Shown in pieces: positions 17,042-25,329 of a stretch of 64,000 nt of DNA (its first letter is position 1; each line of letters begins with the position of its first letter). The stretch covers positions 2,108,001 to 2,172,000 of the forward strand of contig NZ_SMFZ01000001.1 of assembly GCF_004339565.1 (NCBI RefSeq), read 5' to 3'. The notes beneath the pieces are model-generated. The model saw nothing but the letters and a program-made list of their open reading frames with translations, ran no database searches and was not told the origin of the DNA. Position numbers and translations under genes: made by a program. The DNA is from Pseudonocardia endophytica (GTDB taxonomy: Bacteria > Actinomycetota > Actinomycetes > Mycobacteriales > Pseudonocardiaceae).

Positions 17042-18301
17042 TCACGAACCGACGGACAGTCGGTTCTCGGCGATGGCCAGCGGATCGTAGGAGGGCTCCA
17101 TGAACATCTCGTGCAGCTGGCGTCGCCGGACACCCATGTTGCCGCCGTCGTAGACCGGGAAGCACAGCACGTCTTCCATGATCCCGCCGATCGGGGTCTG
17201 GTCGGTGTAGGCGTCGACTCCGACCAGGCGCATGGCGTCGTAGACGACCTGCACGGACAGCTCGGAGGCGTAGACCTTGGTGATGTTCGCGAGCTCCCGG
17301 TCCTTCCCTCCGGTCTTGTCGAAGTGGTCGGCTGCCTTCCACGACAGGTAACGGGCCGCCTCGATCCGGATCTTGATGTCGGCGAGCATGTAGCCGGCGT
17401 TCTGGTACTCGATGACCGGGTGCGGCCCGGACCTGCTGTCGGTGGTGCAGAACTCGTAGGCGTAGTCGAAGGCGGCGCGCATCCGGCCGACGCAGGCCGC
17501 ACCGATCGGGGCACACGTCCAGGAGAAGACGCTCTTGACGATGTCCATCCCGTCGCCGGGCCTGCCGAGCAGGTTCCCGATCGGCACGCGCACGTCGCGG
17601 AACTCGATCCGCGGCGAGTTGGTCGCCCGGTGGCCCATCGTGTCGAGCGTGCCGGTGATCTCGACGCCCCGCGTCCCCCGCTCGACCATCACGACGGCCA
17701 GGGACTCCCGCGGCGGCTTCGACAGGTCGGTCCGGCAGACGACGGCGATCAGATCGGCGCCGAGGCCGTCCCAGCCGGAGCCGTTGGTGGTGTAGTGCTT
17801 CGAGCCGTTGAGCACGATCTCGTCGCCGTCGATCCGCGCGTGGGTCTGCACCCCGACCTTCGGGTCCGGCGAGTCGTAGTTCGCGCCGCCGGTCACCTCG
17901 GTGTAGGCGATCGCGGCGAGCTTCGGCTCCGAGCCGCAGAACGCCGGCAGCCACCGCTGCTTCTGTTCGTCGGTCCCGAAGTTCACGATCGGATACAACC
18001 CGAGACCGCAGCCGAGGACCGCCGACGCCACGTTGACATCGACGCGCGCGATCTCCTCGACCGCGAGGACGAACTGCAACGAGGTGAACTTCGCGCCGCC
18101 GTACTCGGCCGGGATCAGGGCCTTCACGAAGCCCGCATCGACCATCTGCTGGAAGAAGGGCTTGATCGCGTAGAACCGCTCCTCGGGTTCCGGGATCGAC
18201 GCGATGGCAGGCCCCACACCGCTGAGGACGGCGTCGGCGAACTGGCGAGCCTGGGTCCGGACGGCCATCTGGCCTTCGTCGAGTGAGAAGTCGAGGGTCA
18301 T
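17042..18301 (-). CDS. Acyl-CoA dehydrogenase family protein with Asp at the catalytic-base position
   Basis: A 419-residue flavoprotein with the N-terminal helical domain, a beta domain (AIAYTEVTGGANYDSPDP, GSKHYTTNG) and a C-terminal helical bundle. The family motif normally read Y-E-G near the C-terminus is YDGGN here, with Asp385. An Asp at this position is known in cyclohexane-1-carboxyl-CoA type dehydrogenases that perform 1,4-elimination. It probably oxidises a cyclic or branched acyl-CoA. It is divergent from an AraC regulator with paired direct repeats between them. Confidence 0.85.
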   Translation of the reverse strand: MTLDFSLDEGQMAVRTQARQFADAVLSGVGPAIASIPEPEERFYAIKPFFQQMVDAGFVKALIPAEYGGAKFTSLQFVLAVEEIARVDVNVASAVLGCGLGLYPIVNFGTDEQKQRWLPAFCGSEPKLAAIAYTEVTGGANYDSPDPKVGVQTHARIDGDEIVLNGSKHYTTNGSGWDGLGADLIAVVCRTDLSKPPRESLAVVMVERGTRGVEITGTLDTMGHRATNSPRIEFRDVRVPIGNLLGRPGDGMDIVKSVFSWTCAPIGAACVGRMRAAFDYAYEFCTTDSRSGPHPVIEYQNAGYMLADIKIRIEAARYLSWKAADHFDKTGGKDRELANITKVYASELSVQVVYDAMRLVGVDAYTDQTPIGGIMEDVLCFPVYDGGNMGVRRRQLHEMFMEPSYDPLAIAENRLSVGS

Positions 18302-18377
18302 GGGGTTCCTGCCTCCGGTCGCCGCCTGGGGTGCACGTCCGAGGAGCGTCCTGGACGGGATCCGGCTCGGGCTTGCA

Positions 18378-18411
18378 CCAGACTGCAGGCCTGCCGGTAC
18401 CGGACTGCAGG
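18378..18411. promoter_or_regulatory. AraC/XylS-type direct-repeat operator
   Basis: CCAGACTGCAGG (18378-18389) and CCGGACTGCAGG (18400-18411) are 12-mers matching at 11 positions, with starts exactly 22 bp apart (two helical turns). This is the spacing expected for an AraC-family monomer pair. They lie between the divergent acyl-CoA dehydrogenase and AraC genes. Confidence 0.7.
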
Positions 18412-18542
18412 ATCCGGTCGTCGTCGGGCTCGACGGTTGCCGTGTGGCCTGATGTAATCCTCGGTCACCGGTCGGCAACCCTGCTGACCTCGTCACTGCC
18501 TACCCTCCGGCTCGAAGGGTCGGACAGTGAGGGAGGTAGCCC

Positions 18543-19547
18543 GTGGCGCGCTACTGGACCACCGGCGATCGGCCCACGAAGGAACAGTTCAGCTACTGGC
18601 GTGAGGTCGTCTGCGAGGCCTTCACCCCGCTGGCCCCGAGGCCGCCGAGGGCCGATGCCACCGTCACCGGCCTCCCCGGCTGGGTACGGTCGTCCGCGCT
18701 GACCACCACCAACTGCGCCGAGATCGCCTCGACCACGCAGCTGATCGACCACGGACGCGACGAGGTCCGCCGGACCGACTCCGAACAGATCTTCGTCAAC
18801 CTGCAGGTGAGCGGACACTGCATCGGCAGCCAGGGCGGGCGGGAATGTCTGGTTCCGGCCGGAAGCTTCGCGCTGTTCGACACCACCAGCGAGTACCGGC
18901 TCCGGTTCTACGACAGCGACACCACGCGCGAGTGGCGGGTGGTGTCGTTCCGCGTCCCCCGGGCGACCATCGCACCCCTGGTCGCGGCCCCCCACGCGAT
19001 CACCGCGGTGGCCCACGACGCGACCGCGGTCGGCCTGGACACCGTTCTCGGGTCGACCATGCGATCGATCTGGAGAACCGCGGACACCCTGGACCCGGCC
19101 GCGGCACATGCCGCCGAATCCGCCTTCGCCGCGCTGCTCGCCGCGACCGTCGGCGGCTCCGAGCAGTTGCTCGACACGCGACAGGAATCGCTCGACGCGA
19201 CCCTGCGAAGCACGATCAACAGATATCTTGCCGCCCACCTGCAGGGTCCCGACCTGTCGGCCGCCACCGTCGCACGACGGTTCGGCATCTCCGTCCGCAA
19301 GCTGCACTCGCTGTACGCCGCGTCCGACCTGACCTACGCCCGGACCGTCATGCGATTCCGGGTCGACGCCTGCGCCACCGAGCTGGCAGCGGGCACGACG
19401 CGGTCCCTCACGCATCTGGCGGCGCGGTGGGGTTTCACCGACCTGTCTCACATGAACCGGGTCTTCCGGAAGTTCCACGACTGTCTGCCCTCGCAGTTCG
19501 AGGGCGGCAAGCCGGTGAACCCGCAGCAGCGGGAGACGCGGGCCTGA
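18543..19547 (+). CDS. AraC family transcriptional regulator
   Basis: A 334-residue protein starting at GTG behind AGGGAGGTAG. The N-terminal ligand domain (about 1-200) is of the AraC-binding-like type. The C-terminal double helix-turn-helix (about 225-325) includes LSAATVARRFGISVRKLHSL and THLAARWGFTDLSHMNRVFR. It likely activates the divergent acyl-CoA dehydrogenase gene in response to an acyl or aromatic compound, acting on the 22-bp-spaced repeats between them. Confidence 0.88.
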   Translation: MARYWTTGDRPTKEQFSYWREVVCEAFTPLAPRPPRADATVTGLPGWVRSSALTTTNCAEIASTTQLIDHGRDEVRRTDSEQIFVNLQVSGHCIGSQGGRECLVPAGSFALFDTTSEYRLRFYDSDTTREWRVVSFRVPRATIAPLVAAPHAITAVAHDATAVGLDTVLGSTMRSIWRTADTLDPAAAHAAESAFAALLAATVGGSEQLLDTRQESLDATLRSTINRYLAAHLQGPDLSAATVARRFGISVRKLHSLYAASDLTYARTVMRFRVDACATELAAGTTRSLTHLAARWGFTDLSHMNRVFRKFHDCLPSQFEGGKPVNPQQRETRA

Positions 19548-19616
19548 CCGGGGCCTCGGCGCGCGGAGCACCGTTCCCGCGCCGACCGCGGACGTCGCCT
19601 CACGGCCTGGATCGGG

Positions 19617-20516
19617 TCAGGCGGCGTCGGCCCTGGTCAACGAGAACGTGACGCCGGTGAGCTGCTCGGAGACCGTCCACAGGCGACGGGCGACGGCGGT
19701 GTCGCGAGCCGCTCGCGAGCGGCCGACCAGGCGAGGGGCTCCGCGGGTCTCCCCCAGGCCTCCCGGTCCCGCGTAGCTGTCGCCCGGCACGTCGGCCACG
19801 GCCGCGTACAGGGTCGGCAGCGCGCCGTCCTCCTCGCTCTGCGCGACGAGGTGGACGACGCCGTTCTGGACCGCCCGGAGCCGGGCCCACGGCCCCGTGG
19901 GGCGCAACAGGTTCGTCGACGCCATGCCGGGGTGCGCCGCCGTCGCGAGGACCGGAGAGCCCGCCTCGGTCAGCCGGCGCTGGAGCTCCGAGGTGAACAG
20001 CAGGTTGGCGAGCTTCGACTGCGCGTAGGCGGACATCGCGCGGTAGCGGCGGCGCTCCCAGTTCAGGTCGTCGAACTCGATCGAGCCGGCCCGGTGGCCG
20101 ACCGAGGACACCGTGACCACCCGCCCCGTGACCCGCGGCAGCAGCAGGTTCGTCAGCGCGAAGTGGCCCAGGTGGTTCGTGCCGAACTGCAGCTCGAACC
20201 CGTCCGCCGTGCGGCCCAGCGGCGGGATCATCAGGCCGGCGTTGTTGACCAGGAGGTCGACGGGCTCGTCGACGGCGTCGGCGAACGCGCGGACCGACGC
20301 GAGGTCGGCCAGGTCGAGGCGGCGCACGTCGGTCTCGCCGGTCATCGACGCGGCGGCCTCGTGGCCCTTGGCCACGTCCCGCACACCCAGCAGGACACGC
20401 GCGCCCCGCCCGGCCATGACGCGGGCGGCGACGCGGCCGATGCCGCTGTTCGCCCCGGTGACGACGACGGTGCGGCCGGTCATGTCCGGCATGTCCGCGA
20501 AGGAGAAAGTAGCCAT
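19617..20516 (-). CDS. SDR family oxidoreductase (retinol dehydrogenase/WW-oxidoreductase-like)
   Basis: From the ATG at 20516 this is 299 residues; a longer frame to 20552 would run across the operator. TGANSGIGRVAARVM (glycine motif), NNAGLMIPP and YAQSKLANLLFTSEL (active-site Tyr and Lys) are diagnostic. These enzymes act on aldehydes or ketones of varied type. It is divergent from a TetR gene with a 15-bp palindrome between the starts, so the pair is probably a ligand-inducible detoxification unit. Confidence 0.85.
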   Translation of the reverse strand: MATFSFADMPDMTGRTVVVTGANSGIGRVAARVMAGRGARVLLGVRDVAKGHEAAASMTGETDVRRLDLADLASVRAFADAVDEPVDLLVNNAGLMIPPLGRTADGFELQFGTNHLGHFALTNLLLPRVTGRVVTVSSVGHRAGSIEFDDLNWERRRYRAMSAYAQSKLANLLFTSELQRRLTEAGSPVLATAAHPGMASTNLLRPTGPWARLRAVQNGVVHLVAQSEEDGALPTLYAAVADVPGDSYAGPGGLGETRGAPRLVGRSRAARDTAVARRLWTVSEQLTGVTFSLTRADAA

Positions 20517-20535
20517 GAGCAACAATGTAGTCATC

Positions 20536-20550
20536 GCCAACAAAGTTGGC
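20536..20550. promoter_or_regulatory. TetR-type operator palindrome
   Basis: GCCAAC-AAA-GTTGGC is a perfect 15-bp palindrome in the 67-bp gap between the divergent SDR and TetR starts, within an AT-rich stretch. Size and place match a TetR operator. Confidence 0.7.
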
Positions 20551-20583
20551 AACGCCTACCCGTCGCGGCATAGGATCTCCGAC

Positions 20584-21177
20584 GTGACCGAGCGGCCCTA
20601 CCATCACGGACAGCTCCGCTCCGCCCTGCTCACCGCCGCCGAGCACAGCCTGCGCGAGCACGGGGCGGGCCAGCTCTCGCTGCGTGAGCTGGCCCGTGAC
20701 GTCGGTGTCAGCCACGCGGCGCCGCGCAGGCACTTCCCGGACCGTCAGGCACTGCTCGACGCGCTGGCCGAGGCCGGGTTCGACCGGCTGGGCGCGGAGC
20801 TCCGCGCGGCGCTCGACGGCGCGGGGACCGCGTTCGTGCCGCGGCTGCGGGCCACGGTGACGGCCTACATCCGGTTCGCCGTCGAGGACGCGGCGCTGCT
20901 CGGGCTGATGTTCGCGAGCAAGCACCGTCCGGGCGCCGACTGCGTCGTCGAGGCGGCGGCGCCGGCGTTCGCGCTGATGTACGACCTGATCACCGAAGGG
21001 CAGGCCGCCGGCGCGCTCGCCGCCGGTGATCCCGAGCGGGTGGGGATCGTGCTGTTCGCGACGATGCAGGGCATCGCGGCGGTGATCAACGGCAACCTCG
21101 TCGAGCCCTCGCTGCTCGACGACCTGGTGGAGACCGCCGTCACGCAGTTCGTCCGCGGGGCGGGCCCGACTGGTTGA
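20584..21177 (+). CDS. TetR family transcriptional regulator
   Basis: From the GTG at 20584 this is 197 residues. The N-terminal helix-turn-helix reads YHHGQLRSALLTAAEHSLRE, then LSLRELARDVGVSHAAPRRHF (recognition helix); the C-terminal ligand and dimer domain follows. It probably represses itself and the divergent SDR gene through the palindrome at 20536-20550. Its stop codon lies inside a long inverted repeat (21175-21237). Confidence 0.87.
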   Translation: MTERPYHHGQLRSALLTAAEHSLREHGAGQLSLRELARDVGVSHAAPRRHFPDRQALLDALAEAGFDRLGAELRAALDGAGTAFVPRLRATVTAYIRFAVEDAALLGLMFASKHRPGADCVVEAAAPAFALMYDLITEGQAAGALAAGDPERVGIVLFATMQGIAAVINGNLVEPSLLDDLVETAVTQFVRGAGPTG

Positions 21178-21237
21178 TCCACGGTTGCGGAGCGGCGAGT
21201 TCGGTGAGCGAACAGCCCGCTCCACGACCGTGGATCA
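21175..21237. repeat. Compound inverted repeat containing the tetR stop codon
   Basis: Outer arms TGATCCACGGT (21175-21185) and ACCGTGGATCA (21227-21237) are perfect complements. Inside are a GGAGCGG/CCGCTCC pair and a GTTCG/CGAAC hairpin, giving a layered stem. The first bases supply the TGA stop of the TetR gene. It may terminate transcription. Its TGATC...GATCA ends recall the palindromic array at 49327-49660, though the sequences otherwise differ. Confidence 0.65.
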
Positions 21238-21375
21238 TCAGCCCTGAGCGTCCGGGGGTCCGCGGAGGTGGACGGCGGGGCCGCGGTCGGGACGGCCTGC
21301 ACCGAGCACCCGGCGAGCACCGCCACGGCGACGGCGAGCGGCAGCACTCGTCGCAGCGCGACCGCCCTGGTCCAC
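21238..21375 (-). pseudogene. Possible truncated lipoprotein gene
   Basis: From a GTG at 21375 the minus strand reads a signal peptide with RRVLPLAVAVAVLAGCSVQA, where LAGC is a proper lipobox, then a Pro/Thr/Ser-rich mature start. The frame then enters the inverted repeat and the antisense of the TetR gene, so no mature domain remains. It looks like the leftover 5' end of a lipoprotein gene cut by rearrangement at the repeat; a chance frame is possible. Confidence 0.35.
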
Positions 21376-21463
21376 ACCGGCACGACCCTCTGGCAACGGT
21401 CACGGCCGGGGCAATGCGCTTCGTCAACATTGCCGACGGGCGTTCTGCTGCCACGATGTCGCC

Positions 21464-22033
21464 GTGCCCACACACGTCGCGCTGGTGCGCGGGATCAACG
21501 TCGGCGGTCGCAAGCTCGCCATGGCCGACTTCCGCCGGATCCTCGGCGAACTCGGCCACACCGACGTCGCCACCTACATCCAGAGCGGCAACGCCGTCCT
21601 GACCAGCACCGAGCCGGACTCCACCGTCGTCGCCGACGGGATCGCGGCCGCGCTGGACCGGGAGCTCGGGCTGGCGGTGCCGGTCGTCGTCCTGGACCGC
21701 GACGAGTACGCGCGGGCCGTCGCGGACAACCCCTACCCGGCCGTCGAGGAGACGCCGAAGCTCCTGCACGCCGTGTTCCGCGCCGCGCCGATCGCGCAGG
21801 CCGAGATCGACGCCGTCGCACAGGTCGTCGAGGCCGCGCGGGAGAAGACCGGGGTTCCGGACGACGCGACGGCCGTCGGGCGCGTGCTCTACCTGCACCT
21901 GCCGGAGGGTCTCGGCCGCAGCGAGCTGGCCACCCGCCTGCTGCGCCCCCCGTTCACGAAGGCCCCGGACGGCGGCGGGACGGCCCGGAACTGGGCGACC
22001 GTCACGACGATGCAGTCCATGGTGGAGGGATAA
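21464..22033 (+). CDS. DUF1697 family protein
   Basis: A 189-residue protein with a GTG start. THVALVRGINVGGRKLAMADFRRIL and YIQSGNAVL are the family's signature, and the C-terminal GTARNWATVTTMQSMVE is equally typical. The biochemical function of DUF1697 is not established. It stands alone, followed by a strong terminator. Confidence 0.88.
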   Translation: MPTHVALVRGINVGGRKLAMADFRRILGELGHTDVATYIQSGNAVLTSTEPDSTVVADGIAAALDRELGLAVPVVVLDRDEYARAVADNPYPAVEETPKLLHAVFRAAPIAQAEIDAVAQVVEAAREKTGVPDDATAVGRVLYLHLPEGLGRSELATRLLRPPFTKAPDGGGTARNWATVTTMQSMVEG

Positions 22034-22035
22034 CG

Positions 22036-22069
22036 CACCGCCGCCCGGAGACGAGCCCGGGCGGCGGTG
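22036..22069 (+). terminator. Terminator after the DUF1697 gene
   Basis: CACCGCCGCCCGG pairs perfectly with CCGGGCGGCGGTG across an 8-nt loop, two bases after the stop. Confidence 0.8.
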
Positions 22070-22256
22070 ACGCGTCGGCGGGTGTCGAGCTGCCAGAACG
22101 ATCATCCACCGGGAGCCACCGCTGCTGCCAGTGACTTGCATCAGCGTATCCGGTGCGGGGGCTCACGTCCATGCGTGGGGCCCAGCAGTCGCGGGTATCC
22201 GGCCGTTGCGACTAGGTTGCACGAGCAGCAGCGAACGACGAAGGAGGCCCCGATCG

Positions 22257-22859
22257 ATGGCCGAGTACACGCTCCCGGACCTGCCGTACGACTACGGCGC
22301 ACTCGCTCCGCACATCTCCGCGAAGATCATGGAGCTGCACCACGACAAGCACCACAACACCTACGTCACGGGCCTGAACGGCACGATCGACAAGCTGGCC
22401 GAGGCACGCGAGAAGAACGACTTCGGCGCGATCGTCGGGCTGGAGAAGACGCTGGCGTTCAACCTCGGCGGCCACGTCAACCACTCGATCTTCTGGAAGA
22501 ACCTGTCCCCGGACGGCGGCGACAAGCCGACCGGTGAGCTGGGCTCCGCGATCGACGAGCACTTCGGGTCGTTCGACGGGTTCCAGGCCCACTTCACGGC
22601 CGCCGCGACGACGATCCAGGGCTCCGGCTGGGCGATCCTCGGCTGGGACACGCTCGGGCAGCGGCTGCTGGTCCACCAGCTCTACGACCAGCAGGCCAAC
22701 CTCCCGGCCGGCCAGACCCCGATCGTCATGCTCGACATGTGGGAGCACGCGTTCTACCTGGACTACCAGAACGTGAAGCCGGACTACGTGAAGGCGTGGT
22801 GGAACGTCGTGAACTGGGCCGACGCCCACGAGCGGTTCGACGCCGCCCGCCGGGGCTGA
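22257..22859 (+). CDS. sodA: Superoxide dismutase, Fe/Mn type
   Basis: A 200-residue enzyme behind AAGGAGG. Metal ligands of the family are present: His in MELHHDKHH (about 27), His in [10 protein letters not shown] (about 75), and Asp and His in [13 protein letters not shown] (about 160-164). GGDKPTGEL and [10 protein letters not shown] are typical of actinobacterial Mn/Fe enzymes. It is cytoplasmic or released without a signal. Together with sodN at 16.5 kb it gives the strain both nickel and Mn/Fe SODs, which in Streptomyces are reciprocally controlled by nickel through Nur. No clear Nur box was identified upstream. Confidence 0.95.
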   Translation: MAEYTLPDLPYDYGALAPHISAKIMELHHDKHHNTYVTGLNGTIDKLAEAREKNDFGAIVGLEKTLAFNLGGHVNHSIFWKNLSPDGGDKPTGELGSAIDEHFGSFDGFQAHFTAAATTIQGSGWAILGWDTLGQRLLVHQLYDQQANLPAGQTPIVMLDMWEHAFYLDYQNVKPDYVKAWWNVVNWADAHERFDAARRG

Positions 22860-22871
22860 CGGCGCGGGCCC

Positions 22872-22905
22872 GCCCGGGCGCCGGAGGACCTACAGGCGCC
22901 CGGGC
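22872..22905. terminator. Bidirectional terminator between sodA and cinA
   Basis: GCCCGGGCGCC and GGCGCCCGGGC form a perfect 11-bp stem with a 12-nt loop between the convergent genes. The right arm overlaps the last codons of cinA. Confidence 0.75.
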
Positions 22906-24191
22906 AGGCCGCCCGCCGCACGCAGCAGCATGTGCATCCCGGTGTCGACGGAGCGCTCCCGCACGTCGGCCCGGCTGCCCGGCAGCGTGGGATCGCGGGC
23001 GATCACCTGGCCGTCCGAGGTCGTCACGCAGAAGCAGACGTAGCCGACGGGCTTGGCCTCCGTGCCGCCGTCCGGACCGGCCACGCCGGTGATGCCGATC
23101 CCGATGTCGGCGCCGAACCGCGCCCGCGCCCCGTCCGCCAGAGCGCGGGCGACCTCCGGCGAGACGGCACCGTGGGTCGCGATCATCTCGGCCGGCACGT
23201 CCAGCATCGAGGTCTTCGCCTCGTTCGAGTAGGCGACGACGCCGCCGGACACGTACGCCGACGAGCCCGCCCGGTCCACCAGCCGCCCGGCCAGCAGGCC
23301 GGCGGTGCAGGACTCCCCCGTCGCAACGCTCAGCCCCCCGTCGAGCAGGGCGCGGGCCAGCAGCTCGTCGGTCGTCGTGCCGACGTCGCTGATCAGACGC
23401 CTGCGGTGCCGCTCGGCGATCTCGGCGGCGATCTCGGCGGACTCGGCCTCCGCGCCGGGCAGCGGGTGCAGGTCCACCTCCAGCTCGGACCGGCGCAGGC
23501 AGGTGGTGATCTCGACGCGGGACAGGTCGCGCTCGCGGCCCAGCTCCTGCAGCGTCACGGCGATCTCCGACTCCGGCAGGCCGAAGAACCGCAGCAGCCG
23601 GGCCTCGGCGCGCGGCACGGTCGACAGCAGGTCGGCGACCGGGGGCGAGGTGAGCACGGCGGGCCACATGCCCTGCAGCTCGCGGGGCGGGCCGGGGAGC
23701 ACGACGACGAGCGGTCCCTCGCCGCGGCGCAGCACCAGGCCGGGCGCCGTCCCGACCGGCTCCAGCACGGACGCCCCGTCCGGGACCATCGACTGCTTCG
23801 CCGTCGCGGCGTTCAGGGCGGGGCCGTCGAACCCGGCCCGCGACGCCCAGCCGGCGATCTTGTCGTGGATCCGGCCGCGCAACGCCTCGTCGAGCCGCAT
23901 GGGAGCACCGCAGAACTCGGCGACGACGTCGGCGGTCAGGTCGTCCGCGGTCGGCCCGAGCCCACCGCTGGTCACCACGAGCGCGACGCCGGAGGCCGCG
24001 ACGAACTCCAGGGCCGCGCGCAGGTCCTCCGGCCGGTCCCCGACGAGCATCAGCTCGGCGATCTCGAACCCGAGGCCCCCGAGCTCGCGGGCCACGAACG
24101 GGCCGTTCGCGTCGCGGACGTGGCCGGTGAGCAGCTCGCTCCCGGTGACGAGGACGGCGGCGGTGGGACGTCCGGGAGCGCTCTCAGCCAT
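22890..24191 (-). CDS. cinA: CinA family protein (competence/damage-inducible; NMN deamidase)
   Basis: A 433-residue two-domain protein. The MoaB/MoeA-like N-terminal domain has LVTGSELLTGHVRDANGPFV and VVTSGGLGPTADDLT. The C-terminal NMN-deamidase (PncC) domain has LSVATGESCTAGLLAGRLVD (catalytic Ser) and IGITGVAGPDGGTEAKPVG. It recycles nicotinamide mononucleotide and hydrolyses ADP-ribose-type compounds. It lies 9 bp downstream of the patatin gene on the same strand. Confidence 0.93.
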   Translation of the reverse strand: MAESAPGRPTAAVLVTGSELLTGHVRDANGPFVARELGGLGFEIAELMLVGDRPEDLRAALEFVAASGVALVVTSGGLGPTADDLTADVVAEFCGAPMRLDEALRGRIHDKIAGWASRAGFDGPALNAATAKQSMVPDGASVLEPVGTAPGLVLRRGEGPLVVVLPGPPRELQGMWPAVLTSPPVADLLSTVPRAEARLLRFFGLPESEIAVTLQELGRERDLSRVEITTCLRRSELEVDLHPLPGAEAESAEIAAEIAERHRRRLISDVGTTTDELLARALLDGGLSVATGESCTAGLLAGRLVDRAGSSAYVSGGVVAYSNEAKTSMLDVPAEMIATHGAVSPEVARALADGARARFGADIGIGITGVAGPDGGTEAKPVGYVCFCVTTSDGQVIARDPTLPGSRADVRERSVDTGMHMLLRAAGGLPGRL

Positions 24192-24200
24192 GACGGGAAG

Positions 24201-25169
24201 CTACCCCGTGATCGGCCCGGTGAGCGCGGCTCGCATCGACTCCGCGCCGACCCGCACGGCCTCCCCGACCGGTCCGGGATCGACGGTCAGCGCACCCATC
24301 CCGGTCCCGCGCCACGGCTCGACCGCGGCGACCCGCGCACCGGCCCGGTCCGGATGGTCCGGATCGGTGACCATCGCGAGGTCCGCGCCGTAACGGCGGG
24401 TGCCCTGCGCCAGCGACCCGAGCCCCGGTCGCGCACGGTCCAGCGCGCGGGCCCACCACGACAGGCCGGCGTCGGTGCCCGGTCGCAGCTCGGAGACCGG
24501 GCGGGACAGCAGCACCAGCACGTGGGTCGCGCCGTCGCGGACGGCTCGGGCCAGCGCGAGCGGCTCACCGATCGAGCCGTCGATCCAGAACCGGCCGCGG
24601 TGCTCGACGGCGGGGCCCGCGAAGATCGGGATCGCGGCGCTGGCCCGCAGCGCACTCCGCCAGTCGTCCGGGGTGCGGAGGTCGTCGAGCGTGCGGGCGC
24701 GCAGGTCGTCGACGGCCGTCGCGACGATCCGTACCCCGGTCCGGCTGGCGGCGAGCGCGTCCCACGGCATCGGGCGCGTCACGCCGAGCACGTGGTCGAC
24801 GAGATGGTCCAGGGACAGCACCGGACGGCGCCCGAACCGGCGGAGGTCGACGAACGCGGGCGAGGCCAGGTCGGCGGAGAAACCGGCCGCCGCGGGCCCG
24901 GCGTGCCCTGCCGCGAAACAGGCGGCGAGGAACGAACCGGACGAAGCTCCGTATATGACGTCGACCGCGCCGCGCCACCCGTCCGAGGACAGCGCATCCA
25001 GCATTCCCGCAGCGTAGGCACCCCGCATGCCCCCGCCACCGACGACCACCGCCACCCGATCGTGATCGCGACGGTCGTGCGGCCCCGTTCCTTCGGCGTG
25101 TCGCCTGCGCAGCACCGAAAACACGTCCCGGTCGCCACGCAGGGAGTCGATTACCCGACCTGGACACAC
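24201..25169 (-). CDS. Patatin-like phospholipase/acyl hydrolase
   Basis: A 322-residue protein. GGGGMRGAYAAGM is the oxyanion loop, GASSGS the nucleophile elbow (Ser), and DGSIGEPL supplies the catalytic Asp of the Ser-Asp dyad. The C-terminus is of the RssA/YjjU type. No signal peptide, so probably cytoplasmic or peripherally membrane-bound. The first 35 or so residues are poorly conserved, so an internal start near 25055 is possible. It is the first gene of a pair with cinA. Confidence 0.85.
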   Translation of the reverse strand: MCPGRVIDSLRGDRDVFSVLRRRHAEGTGPHDRRDHDRVAVVVGGGGMRGAYAAGMLDALSSDGWRGAVDVIYGASSGSFLAACFAAGHAGPAAAGFSADLASPAFVDLRRFGRRPVLSLDHLVDHVLGVTRPMPWDALAASRTGVRIVATAVDDLRARTLDDLRTPDDWRSALRASAAIPIFAGPAVEHRGRFWIDGSIGEPLALARAVRDGATHVLVLLSRPVSELRPGTDAGLSWWARALDRARPGLGSLAQGTRRYGADLAMVTDPDHPDRAGARVAAVEPWRGTGMGALTVDPGPVGEAVRVGAESMRAALTGPITG

Positions 25170-25329
25170 GCGATCAGCCTAGGCCGCCCACCAGCGGTTA
25201 CGTCTGCTCTCATCCGATCGCATCACCGGGTCGGGACGAATCGGACAGTGATCTTCACTCAGTGTGACGCACAGCGCGTTCACAGCGACTCTCAGTGTCG
25301 TCTCAGCGGAAGACAGGAGACTTGCAGCC

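Noticed and set aside
22070..22256. Nur box upstream of sodA
   Set aside because: TTGCAT and TTGCAC occur but not in the inverted TTGCAA-N5-TTGCAA arrangement, so the match is not claimed.
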